Shown: positions 58,349 through 64,000 of the stretch, in pieces
How positions within the stretch are numbered: position 1 is the stretch's first letter
Layout: the number at the start of each line of letters is the position of its first letter
Origin: Planoprotostelium fungivorum
Lineage: Eukaryota > Evosea > Variosea > Cavosteliida > Cavosteliaceae
Assembly: GCA_003024175.1 (NCBI GenBank)
Contig: MDYQ01000269.1
Coordinates: 1 to 64,000 of the forward strand
Direction of reading: 5' to 3'
DNA: 64,000 nucleotides
Notes under the pieces: generated by a model
What the model was told of the DNA's origin: nothing
The model's input: only the letters and a program-made list of their open reading frames with translations
Databases searched by the model: none
Position numbers and translations under genes: made by a program

Positions 58349-58541
58349 TAAAGATGACTCTTTTATATCATGTACACTCTTAGCATCGTCATGAGAAACC
58401 GCAGGTCGAGATGCTCGTTCACCACCAACAGGAGTATGACATACGAACTAACGCCACCATCAAGAAGAACGTGCCTTTCATTTCCCAGAATGACGATCTT
58501 CGATGTATTTCTCCTGGTTAACGAAGTGCGCAAAAATAGTC

Positions 58542-58613
58542 GCTCCTACCTGGGCTCGAACCAGGAACCTTTCGGTTAACAGCCGAACGCGCTACCGATT
58601 GCGCCATAAGAGC
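58542..58613 (-). tRNA. tRNA-Asn (GTT)
   Basis: Third identical 72-nt copy, anticodon GTT. Unlike the pair at 40-42 kb it shares no flanking sequence with them beyond the gene. Confidence 0.95.
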
Positions 58614-58779
58614 GGTTGATTGTCGGCTTCAGCTGAAAGACATAACCCAACATAAAATTGCGCATTTTCAAAACGTCAACTGTTGCAAGGAAAGAAGCAA
58701 TTCGATTCAATCCAGCCAAAAGAGAATTATTACACACAAAGAAGACGATCATTTACTCTTTTTACACCATGTACAAGAA

Positions 58780-61384
58780 TCAGGAGATATTTGGAAGGGT
58801 CCACGAGTTGAGCACCAAACCGTGATGAGACAGTGGTGATCCCGCTTCCTCCGAGCGATGGCTTATCCCCAAGTGTGTCTCCACCATATCGAACACTTTT
58901 CCTCCTCTATGGATCACGCTCACGTCAGGTGCGTTTCCTCGATCGAAGCTACCGTGCTGATCTCACGTCAGGAGGCTTCCCCACACACAGATGACACCGA
59001 TGACTCACCATGATGTCGGCGTGGCAGCTGGTGATCACTGACCGATTCGACTGCAAGTGGGACACCCAATCTGACAGAGTTGCCCAGTTGTAGACGAGAA
59101 CGTTCTCTGAACTTTCTGGCGTCTGATCGCACACTGCCACGAGAGGATTCTTGTTTCTCTCTTCGGTGTTGTAGTCGTAGCCCTCCCCGTGAACTTGTAA
59201 TCTGTCATCCATTCAGTGAAAGAACGAACGATGACGTCATACATGTACAGCCGGTCACCATCAGAAACCATGGAGACGGAAGGGTTGGCTCCAACGTCCA
59301 CCAAACCGGAAGACATCTCGCGGATTTCTCCCTCACCAGAGATACACACTACACTCGTATAGATGGACTTTTTCTCGTTGGACCAAGTGACGACGGCCGA
59401 CCACGAATTGTTTCCGCAGGGAGAAGAAGGATCCTGTCGAGTCTGTCAGCGACAATTTCGCGCCAATTTTTCACCTTCTTCACGTCAAACGAAGCTGAAA
59501 CGACCGAACCGCTCGTGATGCAGAGACCGGTGGACTCTGTCGTGGTGGATTTTTCGGTGAATCGTCCGCGTTCCAATTGAAGACGACAAGTTGAAGTTTG
59601 GTACAAGTGAAAGAAGTCCGTGTTGTTTGAATTAAAAGGGACGGCAGAATGGGAGATTTCGATGTCAGCTGCGAGTCTTCCGGTGGATATTCTACCGAGT
59701 GTGACGGTGTTGGCCTCGTCGATTCAGTTGTTTGTCTTGTATAGAAGGGCTCACCTCTGTCTTCAGCATTCTCCTCGTTTCAAAGTTTCCGTGAGAATCG
59801 CTCATGAAGATGACGTCATCTTCCATCATGTGCATGCTCGTGATGGGATGAGACAGCATCGCATCACCGGCCGTGTCCACGTGATATCGTCTCGTGTGAC
59901 CCTGTGCCTCCGAGCGATACACTCTCAGTCTGTTCCTTCCCTCTTTCGTGGCCGAGATGATGATCCAACTGGCGTCACCATCAGGTGACATGAGGACCAC
60001 CGGTCTCTTAAAGTCTCTCGTGTGAGATAGTCGTTCGTTCATTCCATTGTGAGATACGGGAGATGTATAGACTGATGTCATCATCAGATCGTCGTGCATC
60101 GTATCACGTGCAGCATCACCCTGCCACATGACGGGATCCATGTTGATGGCATATCTGAAACCTGCCTTCTGCGATATTCCCTTCTGAACGTAAGCTGCAC
60201 CCGCCTCGATCATGATGTCTTGACGATCGGGCTCCCAGATCAGGAAAGGCCAGGTGGTCTGTCTTCCGAATTTACCTTCTCACCCTCAGTCATCTTGCAT
60301 GTGTCGTTCACTCACCGTAACCGATGTAAGAATATAGGTCGATGAGTAGCCACGGTAGCCACTGATGGAGGGTGAGAAGATGGTGGAATATGATGGAAGA
60401 TGAACTCACCTTAGGTACCGGTTGGTTCCATATCTGGAATCGATCTGCGCCCTTGCAGTTGTTTCCGAGAGCCGCACAGAATGGATCGCTGATGGAAATG
60501 AGATGAGATGCGGAAGATGGGGCACCTGTTGAAGATGTAGGTGGACACCAGTGGTCTCCATCGATCGGCCAGACAAGTTCTGCCACCACCGGGGGTTGCA
60601 TTTCCATCCAGTACGAGATTTACTGAGAGATAATCATCACAGATGTTCTATCGAAGGAGATGAGAGATCTCACCATTGAGTCCGAGAGATTGAATCGTAT
60701 CGTTGGCCTCTCGAATGAAGTCATCGACGAGGGACAGCCAGGCAGAGGAGAGAGGTGAGCCTTCACAAGGGTTGAAGGTTTCTGCTTTCAAACATAATGC
60801 AATGTGAACTGTCTCGTTCTTCTGACATCTGTGTTAGTCTGATTCGAGTCTCATCGATTGTGAACTCTCACCTGGAAGTGGTGTCTATATCTCTCGTCAG
60901 AGAGGAATCGTACTACATCGCCCGATGTATTATATGACTTCTGCCGGATGTCAGGGGCGTCGTGGGAGAGGAGCTGCGAGATGTTAGACACAGTCCGATG
61001 AGACCTCGGTACACACCAAACAACCTCGGGGGTCTTTACGGGCAGCTGGTATTAGATTCTCCTGTACATCACATACGGTGGTGTCCGGATGTTGATTTGA
61101 TACAGGAAGATGGATGTCGATCTTTAACCACGTGGCTCCCTTCTTGAAGGCTTGTGGCCACTCTCTCACATCGTTCCAACTGTGGATCTGGTACCCTGAA
61201 TCAAGATCAGCCGCCCCGAAATCATCCACACGTTGTTGGACTCACCTAGAGTGTTCCGGATGTCAGCATCATAGACGTGACCTCGATAGAGATTCCATCC
61301 CACCCAGAAGGAGCTGAAGATTACAAAGATGGTAAAGACCACCCACATTATGCGGTTGCAACATCTAGACGACCCTCGACTCAT
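58780..61384 (-). CDS. Type II membrane protein, PLC/GDPD-like phosphodiesterase
   Basis: Start at 61384: a short cytosolic head, then the anchor IMWVVFTIFVIFSSFWVGWN. The lumenal part reads GYQIHSWNDVREWPQAFKKG and ATWLKIDIHLP, similar to the start of PLC-like phosphodiesterase TIM barrels (glycerophosphodiesterase type), then many Cys. Further blocks: VVAELVWPIDGDHWCPPTSS, INMDPVMWQGDAA, RDFKRPVVLMSPDGDASWII, SMVSDGDRLYMYDVIV and LVYNWATLSDWVSHLQ. The C-terminal exon ends SHHGLVLNSWTLPNIS at 58780. The usual HxGxxxE-x-D signature is only partly met (KID where ExD is expected), so activity is uncertain. About ten introns. Could instead be a non-catalytic relative. Confidence 0.5.
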
Positions 61385-61560
61385 GCTGCCTGCCTCGGCG
61401 ACCTTCTTGTGGTACTTGCCGCCGTACGCGAAGTGTTCCGCTTTTTGTCCCTCTGACGGAATCTGGCACCATCTGTAGATCTACCAAATGCGGCCCACGG
61501 GAGGAACTACAACGCTCAATCCTTGGACACAAAGAGGAGACGATAGATATTCCCTCTCAT

Positions 61561-64000
61561 CTATTCTTCATACAACGGATTCACTTGGTCCCTCTGTGCC
61601 TGAGCGTACAGCGGATTATCAACCACCCCAGTGGAATCGAAGTCGAACATCTTTCCAAAGACATCATCATCCGGTTTCTTTACGAGACGAGCTACGGCGG
61701 CCACAGCGGCAGCGGCAGCGATGGTACCACCAGCGGAGCCCACGCCGATGGCCCACGTCAGTTGTTTACCTACGGTGGTGATGATGGTGGCCTGTGCTTG
61801 TGTCACGGTGACGATGAAGTATCCGGAGGCGTCTTTGTAGCTGAAACTCCTTCGATCGTAATCGGCTCCAGCACCGAGGTCGTTGACGTAGATCTGACGA
61901 GGATGAGTCTCGTGCGATGATGATATGCGATGATGATGTACGTGCGATAATGTGAACTTGTAGCTCACCCCAACTGTATGATTACCAACAACGGTAGAAG
62001 TAAAAGTAAGAGACTGTAGGTACAACTTGAGATAGGCCGTGGAAGCGAGACACTGGATGACGTTGTAACCACCCTCTTCCGTAGAGTTGCACTGGGAGAC
62101 CCTCGTGTTCAGCCAGGGAGAAGAGATAGAGAAATTGAGCCGAGAAGGTAGCGTCACGTTGACCCGCAGCAAGATCCTGATGCTGCCTGCGTCAGGGTCG
62201 GCCACGCTCACGTTAGTTAACGCGAGCGTCACGTTATCCGTCGTCGTATAGAGGGGGAGATAAGTGAGGGTGGGAGGGTCTGTTATGGTGATGACTCGAA
62301 TGGAGGGGCTGTAGGTGCTCGATGTCTTGTCGTAATCGTCGTAGATGACAAAGGATGGCACGGAGTACACCAACTGAGAGGTATCTGCTATTGGAACGAA
62401 GACCGCTCTGAACATGGCCGTACGATTGTCCGACGTAACTCCGACGTTCGGTACGTCGGCCTCGCCGGAGCTGTATCCGATCTCCCGTCCGAGAGCGCAA
62501 GTGCCATCGGTGGCATTGTAGATGCAAGCGTACAGCGATCCTCTCTGCGGTAGTTTACTGACTACGCCCCGTAGTAGAGGTGCAGGTGTGTCGATGTCCG
62601 TGCCGTTGAAAGAGATGATGATGTCTTCGTTCTCGAAACCGAGGAGTGATGTATTGTCGTAGACGATGGTGGGAGGTTGATCTACATGTATGACATTGAC
62701 AGTGACGTTAACTTCAGCAGACAGACCCTGTTGATCTACGACGATGATCGTGAAGGTGGCGTAATTGTCTCCGTATTCGTAACCCCAGGGGTAGAACAGC
62801 ATGACTTTTGTCTCTCCGTTGAGCGGGACCGGATAGATCGAAGAGTTACCCCCATGAATTAAGGCCGTGTAGTTGTTCGACATCTCGCCTACCTCTCCAG
62901 ACTGCAGCTGCAGCGTACCGTTGGTGGGGGCGGCTTTCAGGTAGAAGAGGAGCTCGTTGGATGGCGTCTGATCATCTGTGGCGGCTAACGTGAACTGCGT
63001 GTAAGAACATTCGTACACGGTGAGGGGTGATGGGATATCTGGAATAGGTGGCTTGTTGACGTAATCGACCGTAACACTGATGGTAGAGACGTTCGAAATG
63101 TGACCAGATGGGCTGGTGGCCGAGTAAGATATCGTGTCGTAGGGTCCAGTGGAGCTGTAAGCTCCAGTGGGAGGACTATAGTACAGTACAGTGTTCTCTC
63201 CGCGGTATACGCTGCCGGATTTGAGGCAGTGACTCAGGCTGGAATCGATGCAGAGGCTTCCCAGTGGTGTAGTGAGGATATTGATGGTCAACACGTCAGA
63301 TTGTGATTGCCCCGGCTCCGTGTTGTTAGCCTTCACTGTGAAGTTGGTGACCGTGTTCATGTTCAGAGACACGTTCAAGTTGGACGTCGTAGGAATGTAT
63401 ACGGGATAATTGACGGGAATGATGGAGAAATTGGCGTTGTAGATGGCCGAGGTGTCGCAGCCGTCGGATAGTTGGAAGGTTCCCACCGATGCTCCAGTGT
63501 AATACGCGGTGGCGTTGTAGATCTGAGAGAAGTTGTAGAAGGTGCCAGCCTGGATGATCCATCCCGCAGAAGTCTTCAGCGTCGCATTGTTGGGTAGGGT
63601 AACCCATCTGGCCAGCATGAGATTGTTGTCCGCATCGGTTCCGGTCAGATTGAATGCGAAGGCTGCGTTCTCCGTGGGTTGAAAGAAGACACTCTGTGAC
63701 ACCGGAGCTCGGTTCAAAACGATCTCTACGGTGACAATGCCCCAGCCCATGATGGAGACGGTAGTGACGGGTAAGCTTGTCACCTGCCCCTTGACTGATC
63801 CAGAGGGGAAAGAGTAACGGATGAGGGCCCATCCTTTTCCGGGCAGCGAGGACGCGCTGACGCTAGTGGAAGAATCGAAGAAACCCTTTGAGTGTAAGAC
63901 GTTGGCAGTCGTCTGAGGTAAATTGGAAGAGATTCCACTGGGAATCTGCTGGTACCACGTGTTACCGGTGAGACCAGTGGAGCCCTGGTAGCACGTCCCA
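61561..64000 (-). CDS. Large adhesion-type surface protein with double NPxY tail (5-prime part beyond window)
   Basis: An almost uninterrupted minus-strand frame enters at the right edge. The ectodomain is a run of beta-sandwich repeats of cadherin/Ig-like type with the pattern AFNLTGTDADNN, FTLAATDDQTPSNELLF, VVDQQGLSAEVNVTVNV and SFNGTDIDTPAP, and many N-glycosylation sites. One intron lies near 61897-61967. The membrane span TWAIGVGSAGGTIAAAAAVA is Gly/Ala-rich. The short tail ends DNPLYAQAQRDQVNPLYEE: two NPxY motifs with eight residues between them, the same spacing as in integrin beta tails. This resembles Dictyostelium SibA-type adhesion proteins that bind talin. No VWA domain lies in the visible part. 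Confidence 0.75.
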   Translation of the reverse strand, partial: GTCYQGSTGLTGNTWYQQIPSGISSNLPQTTANVLHSKGFFDSSTSVSASSLPGKGWALIRYSFPSGSVKGQVTSLPVTTVSIMGWGIVTVEIVLNRAPVSQSVFFQPTENAAFAFNLTGTDADNNLMLARWVTLPNNATLKTSAGWIIQAGTFYNFSQIYNATAYYTGASVGTFQLSDGCDTSAIYNANFSIIPVNYPVYIPTTSNLNVSLNMNTVTNFTVKANNTEPGQSQSDVLTINILTTPLGSLCIDSSLSHCLKSGSVYRGENTVLYYSPPTGAYSSTGPYDTISYSATSPSGHISNVSTISVTVDYVNKPPIPDIPSPLTVYECSYTQFTLAATDDQTPSNELLFYLKAAPTNGTLQLQSGEVGEMSNNYTALIHGGNSSIYPVPLNGETKVMLFYPWGYEYGDNYATFTIIVVDQQGLSAEVNVTVNVIHVDQPPTIVYDNTSLLGFENEDIIISFNGTDIDTPAPLLRGVVSKLPQRGSLYACIYNATDGTCALGREIGYSSGEADVPNVGVTSDNRTAMFRAVFVPIADTSQLVYSVPSFVIYDDYDKTSSTYSPSIRVITITDPPTLTYLPLYTTTDNVTLALTNVSVADPDAGSIRILLRVNVTLPSRLNFSISSPWLNTRVSQCNSTEEGGYNVIQCLASTAYLKLYLQSLTFTSTVVGNHTVGVSYKFTLSHVHHHRISSSHETHPRQIYVNDLGAGADYDRRSFSYKDASGYFIVTVTQAQATIITTVGKQLTWAIGVGSAGGTIAAAAAVAAVARLVKKPDDDVFGKMFDFDSTGVVDNPLYAQAQRDQVNPLYEE

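Noticed and set aside
62234-62527. Arg-rich minus-strand protein
   Set aside because: It is an out-of-frame shadow of the large adhesion gene, which reads continuously through this interval.

Overview
This window is nuclear DNA of a compact, intron-dense eukaryote. Genes lie 70-300 bp apart on both strands. Nearly all are split by short introns (about 40-80 nt, usually GTGAG/GTAAG...AG). The gene content points to an amoebozoan, perhaps a protosteloid amoeboflagellate such as Planoprotostelium; that name is an inference. The clues are a PH-CRIB-kinase PAK like Dictyostelium PAKc, a cNMP-GRAM-cNMP protein like the end of GbpC/GbpD, a surface protein with a double-NPxY tail like SibA or integrin beta, and Rab32. 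POC1 implies the lineage builds basal bodies.

Layout. 1-5460: a broken Polinton/Maverick relic (integrase, B-family DNA polymerase) carrying a hAT-type MITE, then AT-rich repeats. 5956-13706: PAK kinase, CCT-like protein, LSM3, a predicted beta-propeller protein and a family-16 methyltransferase. 13740-20270: an AT-rich mobile-element island with Cys-rich exons, a Crinkler-like relic, a second element fragment and a 1.8-kb inverted-repeat element. 20273-39921: dense housekeeping block (CysRS, PPR protein, folate-receptor-like protein, Rab32, NDUFS8, RraA-like, PP2C, DPH7, POC1, uL24m, dynactin p27, importin alpha, cNMP-GRAM-cNMP protein). 40050-42250: two tRNA-Asn genes as an inverted duplication around gene fragments. 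42564-54477: MoaE-like fragment, ferredoxin, unknown protein, coiled-coil protein, DHHC palmitoyltransferase, R1R2R3 Myb, YciI-like protein, MSH2. 54769-64000: three membrane/surface genes, with a third tRNA-Asn between the first two.

The most interesting locus is 54769-58348. It appears to encode a signal peptide, leucine-rich repeats, a GAIN/GPS-like motif ending in HLTNF, one membrane span, and a kinase domain whose HRD and DFG motifs are replaced (a pseudokinase). Downstream are a membrane phosphodiesterase-like gene and an adhesion-like protein with an integrin-style tail. Many gene pairs are divergent with only 70-230 bp between start codons, so shared promoters are likely. Exon boundaries were inferred by eye from reading frame, splice signals and family knowledge, without transcripts or searches.
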